A DNA stretch of 64,000 bases from Burkholderiales bacterium (GTDB lineage Bacteria > Pseudomonadota > Gammaproteobacteria > Burkholderiales > Burkholderiaceae_C): NCBI GenBank assembly GCA_016213325.1, contig JACRAY010000014.1, positions 186,001 through 250,000 on the forward strand. Direction: 5' to 3'. A program made the translations under genes and the position numbers. The notes beneath the pieces are model-generated. The model did not search any database. It saw nothing but the letters and a program-made list of their open reading frames with translations, and was not told where the DNA came from. Positions within the stretch are counted from its first letter, which is position 1, and the number at the start of each line of letters is the position of its first letter. Positions 39,059-47,675 of the stretch are shown here, in pieces.

Positions 39059-39439
39059 TCAGTGACGGGAGGCCGAAGTGACGGCCTGGGCCAGTTGGTC
39101 AAATTCGGTGGTCTTGTCCAGGAAGTCCCTGGCACCTTCGGCGAGGTAGCGCTTGCGGTAGGCCGGGGCCGAGTTGTTGCTCAGCACGACGAAGGCGACG
39201 CCGGGTTCGGCCTTGCGCACGACCTTGATCACTTCCAGGCCGGTGCCGCCGTCGAGCTGGTGGTCGAGCACCACGACGTCGGGATGCGTGTGCAGGATGC
39301 CGTCGATGCAGCCTTGCGGGGTTTCGCCCTCGCCCACCACGGTCATCGCCCTGGCGGCGAGCATCCCGGCGACCCGCTGCCGGATCGGGGCGGAGTCGTC
39401 CGCGAGGAACACTCGGACGGAGGCGTTGGTGGTTTGCAT
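39059..39439 (-). CDS. Single-domain response regulator
   Basis: A 126-aa receiver domain from the ATG at 39439. Phospho-acceptor Asp is in DVVVLDHQLDGGTG and the Lys in DFLDKTTEFDQ; the acidic pair is FLADDSAP. No output domain. It precedes the second fnr gene by 26 bp. The partner kinase may be the PAS kinase at 40.7 kb, but this is only positional. Confidence 0.9.
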   Translation of the reverse strand: MQTTNASVRVFLADDSAPIRQRVAGMLAARAMTVVGEGETPQGCIDGILHTHPDVVVLDHQLDGGTGLEVIKVVRKAEPGVAFVVLSNNSAPAYRKRYLAEGARDFLDKTTEFDQLAQAVTSASRH

Positions 39440-39538
39440 GACTTGTACTGTGCCCACGCGCGGGCTTTCGCAACATCGGCGCAGGCTGAATCGCAGGCTC
39501 GGACGAGTCCTGACCTGGGGGGCGTGCAGGACGATGCG

Positions 39539-39558
39539 GCCTAGGACGATTCCTAGGC
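39539..39558. promoter_or_regulatory. Perfect 8-bp inverted repeat upstream of universal stress gene
   Basis: GCCTAGGA-CGAT-TCCTAGGC, a perfect 8-bp palindrome with a 4-bp centre, 8 bp upstream of an FNR box in the 206-bp divergent spacer. There is no T-run, so a terminator is unlikely; a regulator site is possible. Confidence 0.45.
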
Positions 39559-39565
39559 TTCGGGC

Positions 39566-39579
39566 TTGACGCCCGTCAA
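39566..39579 (+). promoter_or_regulatory. FNR box upstream of universal stress gene (39.6 kb)
   Basis: TTGACGCCCGTCAA, a perfect palindrome. A GATAAT -10-like sequence lies at 39605-39610, 25 bp after the box. Spacing is slightly longer than at other sites here. Confidence 0.8.
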
Positions 39580-39645
39580 GCGCCTCGCGGCGCGGCTCGC
39601 GCACGATAATCGCCAACGACTGAAAGCGAAGGAAAGGAAAAGCTC

Positions 39646-40092
39646 ATGTACAAGAAGATCCTGGTGGCCGTGGACGGCAGTGCCACGTCGAACAAGGCGC
39701 TGGTGGCGGCGCTGCAGCTGGCCCGCGAGATCCAGGCGCGGGTGCGCATCACGCACCTGGTCGACGAGATCGCTTTCCTGAGCGGCGTGGAGTACACGGG
39801 CGAGTTGATGCGCCTGGCCAAGGACCGCGGCGTGCGCGTGCTGGAACTCGCGCTGGACATCGCCAAGTCTTCCGGCGTGGAAGCCGACACTGCGCTACTG
39901 GAGGACCCGGGCCAGCGCCTGGGCGACGCGGTGGCGGCCGAAGCCGCCCGCTGGGGCGCCGACCTCATCGTCACCGGTACCCATGGCCGCCGCGGCATCG
40001 GCCGCGTCATGCTGGGCAGCGGCGCCGACCAGGTGATCCGCAGCTCGCCGGTGCCGGTGCTGGTGATCCGCGGGGACCCGGGCGACGAGTGA
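39646..40092 (+). CDS. Universal stress protein (UspA family)
   Basis: A 148-aa single-domain Usp. The N-terminus MYKKILVAVDGSATSNKA is typical, and the ATP-binding motif G-x2-G-x9-GS is intact (GTHGRRGIGRVMLGSGADQ), so it should bind ATP. A GAAGGAAAGGAAAAGC ribosome site precedes the ATG. Under a perfect FNR box it is predicted to be induced at low oxygen. It is 2 bp from the convergent response regulator gene. Confidence 0.93.
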   Translation: MYKKILVAVDGSATSNKALVAALQLAREIQARVRITHLVDEIAFLSGVEYTGELMRLAKDRGVRVLELALDIAKSSGVEADTALLEDPGQRLGDAVAAEAARWGADLIVTGTHGRRGIGRVMLGSGADQVIRSSPVPVLVIRGDPGDE

Positions 40093-40093
40093 G

Positions 40094-40729
40094 CTAAGCC
40101 TCGCCCAGGCCGTGCTTGATCGCGTAGCGCACCAGCTCGCTCTGGTTCGGCAGGCCCAGCTTCTGCATCAGGTTGGCCTTGTGCGTGCTGACGGTCTTGA
40201 CCGACAGGTGCAGCTGCTGCGCGATGTCGGTCACCGACTGGCCCGCCACCAGCATGCGGAAAACCTGGAACTCGCGGTCGGACAGCGACTCGTGCGGCAC
40301 CGCCTCGCTGCCGGGCATCGCGCCCAGCGCCAGCTGTTCGGCCACTTCGGCGCTGATGTAGGCGCCGCCCGCGGCGATCTTGCGGATCGCCTGCTCCAGC
40401 AGCGCCGGCGCGCTTTCCTTGGTGAGATAGCCGCTGGCGCCCGACTTGATCGCGCGCACCGCGTACTGCGTCTCCTGGTGCATGGACAGCACCAGGATCT
40501 TCAGCTTCGGCTTCTCGGCCTTCACCAGCTTGATCAGCTCCATGCCGCTGCGCCCCGGCATCGACAGGTCGAGCACCAGCACGTCGAAGTCGAGCTCGCG
40601 CACGCGCTGCATCACCTCGGTGCCGTCGGCGGCCTCGCCGACCACCTGCAGGCCCGGCACGTCTCCCACGATCCGCTTCAGGCCCTCGCGCACGATGGCA
40701 TGGTCGTCGGCGAAGACGAGGCGGATCAA
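40094..40729 (-). CDS. NarL/FixJ-type response regulator
   Basis: A 211-aa regulator: receiver domain (VFADDHAIVREG; phospho-Asp in DVLVLDLSMPGRSG; Lys in YLTKESAP) and LuxR-type helix-turn-helix (LSDREFQVFRMLVAGQSVTDIAQQLHLSVKTVSTHKANLMQKLGL). The start is a TTG at 40729 overlapping the kinase stop (TTGA), since no ATG fits the receiver's first strand. It is coupled to, and surely partnered with, the PAS kinase. Confidence 0.93.
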   Translation of the reverse strand: MIRLVFADDHAIVREGLKRIVGDVPGLQVVGEAADGTEVMQRVRELDFDVLVLDLSMPGRSGMELIKLVKAEKPKLKILVLSMHQETQYAVRAIKSGASGYLTKESAPALLEQAIRKIAAGGAYISAEVAEQLALGAMPGSEAVPHESLSDREFQVFRMLVAGQSVTDIAQQLHLSVKTVSTHKANLMQKLGLPNQSELVRYAIKHGLGEA

Positions 40730-42177
40730 GCGCCGTCCTCGTCGGGCACCGGGATGCGTGCCTCGATGCGCGTGCCCATGCCCGGCTGGCTGGCCACCTG
40801 CACCTCGCCGCGCAGCAGGAGTGCGCGCTCGCGCAGGCCCACCAGCCCCAGCGACTGGGGCTTGCGCGGGTCGTCCAGCCGGAAGCCGATGCCGTCGTCC
40901 TGCACGCTCAGCACCAGGTCGTCGCCGCGCCGGTCGACCCGCACGTCGACCCGGCTCGCCTTGGCATGCTTGCCCACGTTGGCCAGCGACTCCTGGATCA
41001 TCCGGAACACGGCAGTGGCATAGGGTTCGCGCAACTCGAGGTCTTCGTCGGCTTCCAGCTCGCACACGATGCCGGTGCGCTGGGTGAAGGTCTGCACCAG
41101 CCATTCGATGGCCGGCATCAGCCCCAGGTCGTCCAGCACCAGCGGCCGCAGGTCGGCGGCGATGCGCCGGGTGGACGCCACCGCCTGGTCGAGCATGGCC
41201 AGCATCTCGGCCACCTTTTCGTCGAACGCCTGGGGATCGGCGGACAGGTTGTCCTTGAGCCACAGCGTGTCCATCTTGATCGCAGTGAGCGTCTGGGCCA
41301 GTTCGTCGTGCAGTTCGCGGGCGATGCGCGACTTTTCCTGCTCCCGCACGCCACTGGCTTCCGCGGCGAACGCCGCCAGTTCCTGCTGCGCGCGCACGCG
41401 CTCGGTCACGTCCCGCAGGATCACGGTGAAGAGCTTGCCTTCGGCACTTTCCAGCTGCGAGATCGACGCGTCCATCGGGAACTCCTCGCCGGTGGAGCGC
41501 TGGCCGTAGATCACGCTGGTGCCGCCCATGCGGCGCGACGTGGTGCCGGTGGCGCCGAAGCGCTGCACCAACTCCTTGTGGCCCGCGCGGTAACGCTGGG
41601 GCAGCAGCATGGCAAGCGGGCGCCCCATCACCTGCAGCGGCGAATAGCCGAAGATCTTCTCGGCTGCGCGGTTGTACAGGATGATCCGCTGGCTTTCGTC
41701 CACCGTGATGATGGCGTCCATGGCCGAGTCGAGCAGGCCCGACAGCCGCGCGGCCAGCCGCGCCTGTTCCTGCTCGGCCTGTATGCGCTCGGTCACGTCG
41801 CGCAGGATCACCGTGTAGAGCTTGCCCTCGGGCATGTCGACCTGCGAGATCGAAGCGTCGACCGGGAACTCCTCGCCGTTCTTGCGCTGGCCGTACACCA
41901 CGCTGCTGCCGCTCATCCGGCGCGACGTGACGCCGGTGGCGCCGAAACGCCGCACGTGCTCGCCGTGGTTGGGGCGGAAGCGCTCGGGGATGAGCCGGGA
42001 GAGCGGCTCCCCGCGGATTTCGGAAGCCTTCCAGCCGAAGATCTTCTCGGCCGCCCGGTTGTACATGACGATGGCCTGCGACTCGTTCACCGAGATGACC
42101 GCATCCATGGCCGAATCGAGCAGCCCCGCCAGCCGGGCGGCAGCATCCTGGTCGGAAGGTGGCTTGGAAGAAGGCAA
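40726..42177 (-). CDS. Soluble PAS-PAS sensor histidine kinase (HisKA_3)
   Basis: A 483-aa NreB/DegS-type kinase without membrane helices. Two PAS domains (about 12-130 and 143-262) are near copies: AMDAVISVNES and AMDAIITVDES; AAEKIFGW and AAEKIFGY; RRFGATGVTSRRM and QRFGATGTTSRRM. Then HisKA_3 (KSRIARELHDELAQTLTAIKMD) and an ATPase domain. There is no NreB-like Cys cluster. The start is a TTG at 42177 with no obvious ribosome site; a start a little downstream is possible. The signal is probably redox or a small molecule bound by PAS. Confidence 0.88.
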   Translation of the reverse strand: MPSSKPPSDQDAAARLAGLLDSAMDAVISVNESQAIVMYNRAAEKIFGWKASEIRGEPLSRLIPERFRPNHGEHVRRFGATGVTSRRMSGSSVVYGQRKNGEEFPVDASISQVDMPEGKLYTVILRDVTERIQAEQEQARLAARLSGLLDSAMDAIITVDESQRIILYNRAAEKIFGYSPLQVMGRPLAMLLPQRYRAGHKELVQRFGATGTTSRRMGGTSVIYGQRSTGEEFPMDASISQLESAEGKLFTVILRDVTERVRAQQELAAFAAEASGVREQEKSRIARELHDELAQTLTAIKMDTLWLKDNLSADPQAFDEKVAEMLAMLDQAVASTRRIAADLRPLVLDDLGLMPAIEWLVQTFTQRTGIVCELEADEDLELREPYATAVFRMIQESLANVGKHAKASRVDVRVDRRGDDLVLSVQDDGIGFRLDDPRKPQSLGLVGLRERALLLRGEVQVASQPGMGTRIEARIPVPDEDGA

Positions 42178-42224
42178 GCGTGGGGTCCGGTCGTTCGTCG
42201 TTCGTACTTGGGACGGAATTTACC

Positions 42225-42845
42225 TCACGCCCGCTCCGAGTCCACCACCCGGCGCACGATCTCCTCCTGCGACAGGCGCTGGCGGTGGTCGTGCACCTTG
42301 GGCAACTTCCTGATATCCACCCCGTCGGCCTCGAGCCAGCGGGCGATCGTGAAGAGGTACATGTCGCCGACGCTGAGTCGCTCGCCCAGCACCCAGGGGC
42401 CCTGCAGCATGCCCTGCTCGATGAGTACGAAGGACTGCGCCATGTTCTGCGGCATCTTCTTCTTCATCGACTCCTGCGCGGGCGCATCGTCGGCCCAGCG
42501 GTACGGGCGCCGGCCGTGCGCGTGGGCCACGTGGACGGTGGCACACATGTAGGCGTTGAACTCGTTCAGGCGGGCCATCTGGAAGGGGTCGTCCAGCGGG
42601 GCCAGGCCCGCCTGCGGGTACGACTGGGCCACGTACTGCAGCAGGGCGGGCGTTTCGGTGAGGATGCCGCGTTCCGTGGCCAGGGCGGGCACGCGTCCCT
42701 TGGGGTTGATCTTCAGGTATTCGGGCGATCGCTGCTCGTTGGACTTGAAATCCACGCGCACGGTCTGGTACTCGGCGCCCGCGTACTCCAGCGCGAGGTG
42801 GGTGGCAAGGGCGCAGGTGCCCTGGGCGTAGTAAAGGGTCAGCAT
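42225..42845 (-). CDS. Glutathione S-transferase family protein
   Basis: A 206-aa GST. The thioredoxin-like N-domain starts MLTLYYAQGTCALATHLALEYAG with the family Ser/Cys region at GTCALA, and contains PKGRVPALATERGILTETPALLQYVA, in which the cis-Pro and the E-T-P glutathione contact are seen. The helical C-domain follows. The second substrate is unknown. It is on the same strand as, and 28 bp downstream of, eptA. Confidence 0.9.
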   Translation of the reverse strand: MLTLYYAQGTCALATHLALEYAGAEYQTVRVDFKSNEQRSPEYLKINPKGRVPALATERGILTETPALLQYVAQSYPQAGLAPLDDPFQMARLNEFNAYMCATVHVAHAHGRRPYRWADDAPAQESMKKKMPQNMAQSFVLIEQGMLQGPWVLGERLSVGDMYLFTIARWLEADGVDIRKLPKVHDHRQRLSQEEIVRRVVDSERA

Positions 42846-42873
42846 GGGCCGGAGGATGCCACATGCAGGTCTG

Positions 42874-44472
42874 TCAGTCCGCGCCGCACCCCCTGTAGGC
42901 GTCGAGGTCTTTGCGGTAGGCCGACGTCTGCACCTGCAGCAGGCCCAGCACCGAGTGGAACAGGTGGTCGTGCGTGAGCGGCGCGTCCGCCCGGCCCTTC
43001 AGGCAATCCATGGCCACGCCGGCGCGGCGCTCGAAATCGCCCGACAACCACGTCACCCAGGGCACGTGCTTCTGGACGTCGGGCGCCAGCGCCCACGGCA
43101 GGCCGTGCAGGTACAGGCTGTTCTCGCCCAGCGACTCGCCATGGTCGGCCACGTAGAGCATGGCGGTGTCGTGGCCTTGCTGCGCTTTCAGCCATCGAAC
43201 CGTGGCCGCGAGGACGTGGTCGGTGTACACGACCGAGTTGTCGTAGGCGTTCAGCAGTTCCCCGGGCGAGCAGTCGGGCAGGTTCACGCTGCGGCACTCG
43301 GGCGCGAAGCGCTTGTAGGCGGGGGGCGAGCGCTGCCAGTAGGCCGGCCCGTGGCTGCCCATCTGGTGCAGCACGACCACCACGCCCCGTGCGCGCCGCT
43401 CGGCGGGCAATGCCGCGATGCGCTCGTCCAGGCCCTCCAGCAGCGACTCGTCGGGGCATTCGCCGGCCCCGCACTGGGTGGTGACGTGCATTACCCGGTC
43501 GCACACGCCCTTGCAGCCGGCCTGGTTGTCCACCCACAGCACCGCCAGCCCGGCGTGCTGCAGCACGTCGAGCAGGTTCTCGTGGTCCTGCGCGCGCGCG
43601 TTGAAGGCTTCGCGCCCGAGGTGCGAGAACATGCAGGGCACGGAAGCGGCCGTGCTGGTTCCGCACGACCACGCGTTGCGAAAGCTCGCCACGCCCAGCG
43701 CCGCCAGTTCCGGCGTGGTCGCACGCGGGTAGCCGTTCAGGCCGAAATTGCCGCTGCGGCCGGTCTCGCCCAGCACCAGCACGAACAGCGCAGGTCGCGA
43801 GGAGGAGACGGCCAGCTTCGCGTCGGCACCCAGCGGTGCCATCGGGCCGCCCTTGCGCGCGAACGGCCTGGATGCCACCACGCCTGCCGCATACAGCGAG
43901 TTCAGCGGGTTCATCAGGTAGCGCAGCTGCTTGTGGTTGCGCATGGCCGATGCCAGCGGCTGGTACGAAAGCATGACGAAGGCGGCCGCTGCCGCCAGTG
44001 CCAGCACCGCCATGCCGGCATTGCGCAGCGACTGGCTGCGCCAGCCGGCCAGCCGTACCGGCCAGCGCCACACCAGCCAGGCCGGCAGCACGCCCGCACC
44101 CACCATCGGCAGCAGCATGCCGGCGTCGAGCAATGCGGCGGTCTCGCGCGAATCGGTCTGCAGCGCGTTGGTGAGCATGCCGCTGTCGATCACCACGTGG
44201 TAGCGCAGCATGAAGTGCATGGTGGCGGCGGTCAGCAGCAGCAGGGCCACCACCAGCGGTTTGAGCGTGGGCCGCCACGCCACCACGCTGAGCAGCGCGG
44301 CGACGGCCGCAGCGATGACGCCGGCCAGCGCCAACGCCAGCGTGGGGCCGCCCGCCGAATGCAGCACGCCCAGCGAATCCAGCTCGCGCCACAGCGGCAG
44401 GTTGCCCACCAGGGCAATCCAGCCGCTGGCGGCCCACACCAGGACGGCGGGTGACTGGCGCGTGACCGTCAT
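42874..44472 (-). CDS. eptA: Phosphoethanolamine-lipid A transferase
   Basis: Adds phosphoethanolamine to lipid A on the outer face of the inner membrane, lowering its negative charge and sensitivity to cationic peptides. The 532-aa protein has five N-terminal helices (to about residue 172) and a periplasmic sulfatase-fold domain. The zinc and nucleophile region is VLGETGRSGNFGLNGYPRATTP and SCGTSTAASVPCMFS (nucleophile Thr at 272-274); further ligands are in HQMGSHGP and YVADHGESLGE. The ATG at 44472 overlaps the PAP2 stop (ATGA). Confidence 0.95.
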   Translation of the reverse strand: MTVTRQSPAVLVWAASGWIALVGNLPLWRELDSLGVLHSAGGPTLALALAGVIAAAVAALLSVVAWRPTLKPLVVALLLLTAATMHFMLRYHVVIDSGMLTNALQTDSRETAALLDAGMLLPMVGAGVLPAWLVWRWPVRLAGWRSQSLRNAGMAVLALAAAAAFVMLSYQPLASAMRNHKQLRYLMNPLNSLYAAGVVASRPFARKGGPMAPLGADAKLAVSSSRPALFVLVLGETGRSGNFGLNGYPRATTPELAALGVASFRNAWSCGTSTAASVPCMFSHLGREAFNARAQDHENLLDVLQHAGLAVLWVDNQAGCKGVCDRVMHVTTQCGAGECPDESLLEGLDERIAALPAERRARGVVVVLHQMGSHGPAYWQRSPPAYKRFAPECRSVNLPDCSPGELLNAYDNSVVYTDHVLAATVRWLKAQQGHDTAMLYVADHGESLGENSLYLHGLPWALAPDVQKHVPWVTWLSGDFERRAGVAMDCLKGRADAPLTHDHLFHSVLGLLQVQTSAYRKDLDAYRGCGAD

Positions 44473-45125
44473 CCCCACCTCACGAATGAAGCGGCATAGG
44501 CCACGCACCAGCAGAGCCAGCCGGTCCACAGGGTGTGGCTCATGAAGTGGGCGCCGCGCCATTGCTGGACCAGGCCGAGCCCCAGGCCGGCAAGCACCGC
44601 CGCCGCGAGCCAGGCCGCCGCCATCACCGAATCGCTGTCGCGCCAGGCGAACCAGCCGCCCAGGAACGCAAAGCCCGAGGACGCGTGGCCCGCGGGAAAG
44701 CAGCGCCCCGCCCCGCCGTCGGCCAGCAGCGACCAGTGCGACAGGTAGCGCGCCGTGCCGCCGAAGTCCTGCAGGTCCCACGGGCAACTGGTCACGCTGA
44801 AGGACTTGAGCGATGCGATGAAAGCGGCGGCCACCACCGTGGTCACCGCCAGCTGCAGCCTGCGGGCGGGCTCGAGCCGCGCGAGCGCCCCCACGGGCCA
44901 CCAGGCGCCGAGGCACAGCGCCAGCGCCAGCGCCCAGGCCAGCCACCGCGCGCCGTTGTGCAGCGGACCGGCCAGCAGCCAGTGGTCGCGCAGCGGGAAG
45001 CCCTGCGGCGTGCCCGCTGCCTGTGCCAGCACGATGTCCAGCCCGCTCGCGTCCCAGGCGAGCAGCATCGCCAGCAGGCCCAGCGTGGCCAGGAAGGCGG
45101 GCGGCAAGCGGGTTGGTGCAAGCAT
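44469..45125 (-). CDS. PAP2-family phosphatase
   Basis: A 218-aa membrane phosphatase with about six helices. PAP2 motifs are recognisable but variant: K-x6-CP (SLKSFSVTSCPWD) instead of K-x6-RP, CFPAGHASSGFAFLGGW for the PSGH motif, and RGAHFMSHTLWTGW for motif 3. It may remove a lipid A phosphate or recycle a lipid pyrophosphate. It is translationally coupled to eptA (ATGA overlap), a pairing seen in other bacteria, and starts 24 bp from a PmrA-type box. Confidence 0.88.
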   Translation of the reverse strand: MLAPTRLPPAFLATLGLLAMLLAWDASGLDIVLAQAAGTPQGFPLRDHWLLAGPLHNGARWLAWALALALCLGAWWPVGALARLEPARRLQLAVTTVVAAAFIASLKSFSVTSCPWDLQDFGGTARYLSHWSLLADGGAGRCFPAGHASSGFAFLGGWFAWRDSDSVMAAAWLAAAVLAGLGLGLVQQWRGAHFMSHTLWTGWLCWCVAYAASFVRWG

Positions 45126-45149
45126 GGCTGCGCATGGTCGGGTGGCCCG

Positions 45150-45166
45150 CTTAAGTCATCCTTAAG
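45150..45166. promoter_or_regulatory. PmrA-type box in the PAP2-eptA / two-component divergent promoter
   Basis: CTTAAG-TCATC-CTTAAG: two perfect CTTAAG half-sites separated by 5 bp, the layout described for PmrA/BasR boxes (YTTAAK-N5-YTTAAK). It is centred between the PAP2 start (45125) and the response regulator start (45182), so it could control both directions. Confidence 0.8.
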
Positions 45167-45181
45167 GGCCACAATGTGGGC

Positions 45182-45868
45182 ATGCGCGTGCTGGTGGTGG
45201 AAGACGACAAGGGAATTGCGGCGGGACTGGCGGCGCACCTTCGCTCGCGGGACTGGGCAACGGACGTCGTGGCGGGCGTCGGGCCCGCATGGGCGGCGTT
45301 GGCCACCGAACCTTTCGACATCGTGCTGCTGGACCTGGGGCTGGCCGACGGCGACGGCAGCGAGCTGCTGCGGCGCCTGCGCGCCGCGCCTGCCGGCAAG
45401 CGGCCCGATCCGCAGACGCCGGTGCTGATCATGACTGCGCGCGACCATGTGTCGGCCCGCATCGAGGGGCTGGACCTGGGCGCCGACGATTACGTGACCA
45501 AGCCGTTCGACGCCGACGAACTGGCGGCGCGCATGCGTGCGCTGCAGCGCCGCGCGGCCGGGCGCGCGCAACCGACGCTGGCCTGCGGCGACCTCGTGAT
45601 CGACCCCGCGGCCCGCACCGTGCACAAGGCCGGCGCGCCCGTGGAGCTGTCGGCGCGCGAGTTCTCGGTGCTGCTGGCTCTGGTGGAAGCCCGGCCCCGC
45701 GTGCTGTCGCGCGCGCAGATCGAGGCGCGGCTCTACAACTTCGAAAGCGCGCTGGAGAGCAACGCGGTGGAAGTGCACGTGCACAAGCTGCGCCGCAAGC
45801 TGGGCGAAGGCGTGATCCGCACCGTGCGCGGCGTCGGCTACTTCGTGCCTTCGGAGCCGGCCGCATGA
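45182..45868 (+). CDS. OmpR-family response regulator (PmrA/QseB-like)
   Basis: A 228-aa regulator: receiver (MRVLVVEDDKGIAAGL; phospho-Asp51 in IVLLDLGLADGDG; Lys in DYVTKPFDADEL) and winged-helix DNA-binding domain (ELSAREFSVLLALVEARPRVLSRAQIEARLYN). The ATG at 45182 fits the first strand. The PmrA-type box and the divergent eptA gene suggest it is a PmrA functional equivalent. Its stop overlaps the kinase start (ATGA). Confidence 0.93.
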   Translation: MRVLVVEDDKGIAAGLAAHLRSRDWATDVVAGVGPAWAALATEPFDIVLLDLGLADGDGSELLRRLRAAPAGKRPDPQTPVLIMTARDHVSARIEGLDLGADDYVTKPFDADELAARMRALQRRAAGRAQPTLACGDLVIDPAARTVHKAGAPVELSAREFSVLLALVEARPRVLSRAQIEARLYNFESALESNAVEVHVHKLRRKLGEGVIRTVRGVGYFVPSEPAA

Positions 45869-47187
45869 TGCGCACGTGGCGGCCCACCTTGATGCGGCAC
45901 CTGCTGGCCTGGGTGCTGGGCGCCCTGCTCGCCGTGTGGGCCAGCTTCCTCGTGGTGGGCTACCGCACCGGCGCGCACGAGGCCGACGAGCTGACCGACG
46001 GGCACCTGGCCAGCGTGGCCGCCCTGCTCGCAACCTATGGCGGCGGCGCCTTCGCGGCGGGCCAGCGGCCGCAGCCGCCGGGCGAGATGCGGGCGCACGA
46101 CTACCAGCAGTCGCTGAGCGTGGTGGTGTGGGACCGCTCGGGCCAGGTCGTCACCCGCACCGGCCATGCGCCCTTGCCGTCGTTCTCGCTGCCCGAAGGC
46201 TTCGCGTCGCTCGACCTGGGGCAGCCGCCCGGGCGCTGGCGCGCTTTCTCGCGCTGGGACGAGCCGCGCGCGCGCAAGGTGATGGTGCTGCTGTCGGAAA
46301 GCGAGCGCGACGACCTGGCCACCGACATCGCACAGCAGGTGACCGAGCCCGCGCTCTGGCTGCTGCCGGTCATAGCGCTGGTGCTGGGCCTCGCCATCCG
46401 GCGCGGGCTGGGGCCGCTGTACGAGCTGTCGCGCGACGTCGGTGCGATGGACATCCACCATGCGCAGCAGCTGGCCACGAAGGCGCGCCACGAGGAATTC
46501 GCCGCCACCGTGGATGCCATCAATGCGCTGGTGCAGCGCTACCACGCCGCGCTCAACCGGGAACGCGAACTGGCCGGCGAGTTCGCGCACGAGCTGCGTA
46601 CGCCGCTCGCTTCGCTGGCGCTGCTGGCGAAGTCGGCGGCGCAGATGCCCGACGGGCCCGGGCGGCGCGAGGCGCTGGGCCGGCTGGAACAGGACGCCCT
46701 GCGCGCAGGGGACGTGCTGTCGCACCTGCTCGCCCTGGCGCGCGCCAGTCGCACCGAACTGGACGAAGCGGCGCGGCCGGTCGACCTGCACGCCGTCGCG
46801 CAGCAGGTGCTGGCCGACTTCGCGCCGTCGGCCCACGACAGCGGCCACACGCTGGGGCTGGCGAGCCCCGGGCCGCTGGTGGTGCAGGGCCATGCAGTGC
46901 TGCTGGAGCTGGCGCTGCGCAACCTGGTGGAGAACGCGCTCAACCACACACCGCGCGGCACTCAGGTGGAAGTGGAGGTCGACCCCGCGCAGCGCTGGAT
47001 CCAGGTGTGCGACGACGCCGCGGAGCCCGGCGGCGAACCCGCCGGCGGGCGGTCGCTGGGGCTCGGCCTGGGTTTGCGCGTGGTGCAGAAGGTCGCGGCC
47101 ATCCACGCCGCCACTTTCGAAGCGGCGCAGCTCGATACTTCGGGGCGCCGCTGCTACCGCATCCGCTTCGGTAGCATCGCGGCATGA
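45865..47187 (+). CDS. Sensor histidine kinase (PmrB/QseC-like)
   Basis: A 440-aa membrane kinase with helices at about 13-34 and 163-178 enclosing a periplasmic domain of about 130 residues. A HAMP-like linker, HisKA with His242 (GEFAHELRTPLASLALL) and an ATPase domain (LRNLVENALNHTP) follow. The ATPase part lacks a clear DNGxG loop (VCDDAAEPGG), so its N/G1 boxes are shortened, as in some QseC relatives. It is coupled to the response regulator and, through ATGA, to an acetyltransferase gene. Confidence 0.9.
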   Translation: MMRTWRPTLMRHLLAWVLGALLAVWASFLVVGYRTGAHEADELTDGHLASVAALLATYGGGAFAAGQRPQPPGEMRAHDYQQSLSVVVWDRSGQVVTRTGHAPLPSFSLPEGFASLDLGQPPGRWRAFSRWDEPRARKVMVLLSESERDDLATDIAQQVTEPALWLLPVIALVLGLAIRRGLGPLYELSRDVGAMDIHHAQQLATKARHEEFAATVDAINALVQRYHAALNRERELAGEFAHELRTPLASLALLAKSAAQMPDGPGRREALGRLEQDALRAGDVLSHLLALARASRTELDEAARPVDLHAVAQQVLADFAPSAHDSGHTLGLASPGPLVVQGHAVLLELALRNLVENALNHTPRGTQVEVEVDPAQRWIQVCDDAAEPGGEPAGGRSLGLGLGLRVVQKVAAIHAATFEAAQLDTSGRRCYRIRFGSIAA

Positions 47188-47675
47188 ACGCAACCGTCCG
47201 CAAGGCCGTCGCCACCGACGCACCTGTCATCACGGCCTTCAACATCGCCATGGCCTTCGAGACCGAAGGCAAGGAGCTCGACCCGCAGCGCGCCGACGCA
47301 GGCACGGCGCGCCTGTTTGCAGACCCGGCGCTCGGCTTCTACCTGGTGGCCGAGGACTCCGGTGAAGTGGTCGCATCGCTGATGGTGACCACCGAATGGA
47401 GCGACTGGCGCAACGCGCAGTTCTGGTGGATCCAGAGCGTGTACGTGCGCCAGGACCGGCGCAGGCAGGGCCTGTTCCGCACGCTCTACCGCGCCCTGCA
47501 TGCGATGGCCGCGGACGACCCGGGCGTGTGCGGCTTCCGCCTGTACGTCGAGCGGGACAACCGCAACGCGCAGTCGACCTACCGCGCGCTCGGCATGGAC
47601 GAGACGCACTACCTCGTGTACGAGGAGCTGAAGGCGGGCGTGGCCTGGTTCAGGCGCGATCCGGGCGGTGCATGA
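47184..47675 (+). CDS. GNAT-family N-acetyltransferase
   Basis: A 163-aa acetyltransferase; the acetyl-CoA loop is VRQDRRRQGLFRTLYRALH, after WWIQSVYV, and YVERDNRNAQSTYRALGM follows. The substrate is unknown. Its ATG overlaps the kinase stop, making it the third gene of the PmrAB-like operon. Its 3' end overlaps the convergent small membrane protein gene by 26 bp. Confidence 0.88.
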   Translation: MNATVRKAVATDAPVITAFNIAMAFETEGKELDPQRADAGTARLFADPALGFYLVAEDSGEVVASLMVTTEWSDWRNAQFWWIQSVYVRQDRRRQGLFRTLYRALHAMAADDPGVCGFRLYVERDNRNAQSTYRALGMDETHYLVYEELKAGVAWFRRDPGGA

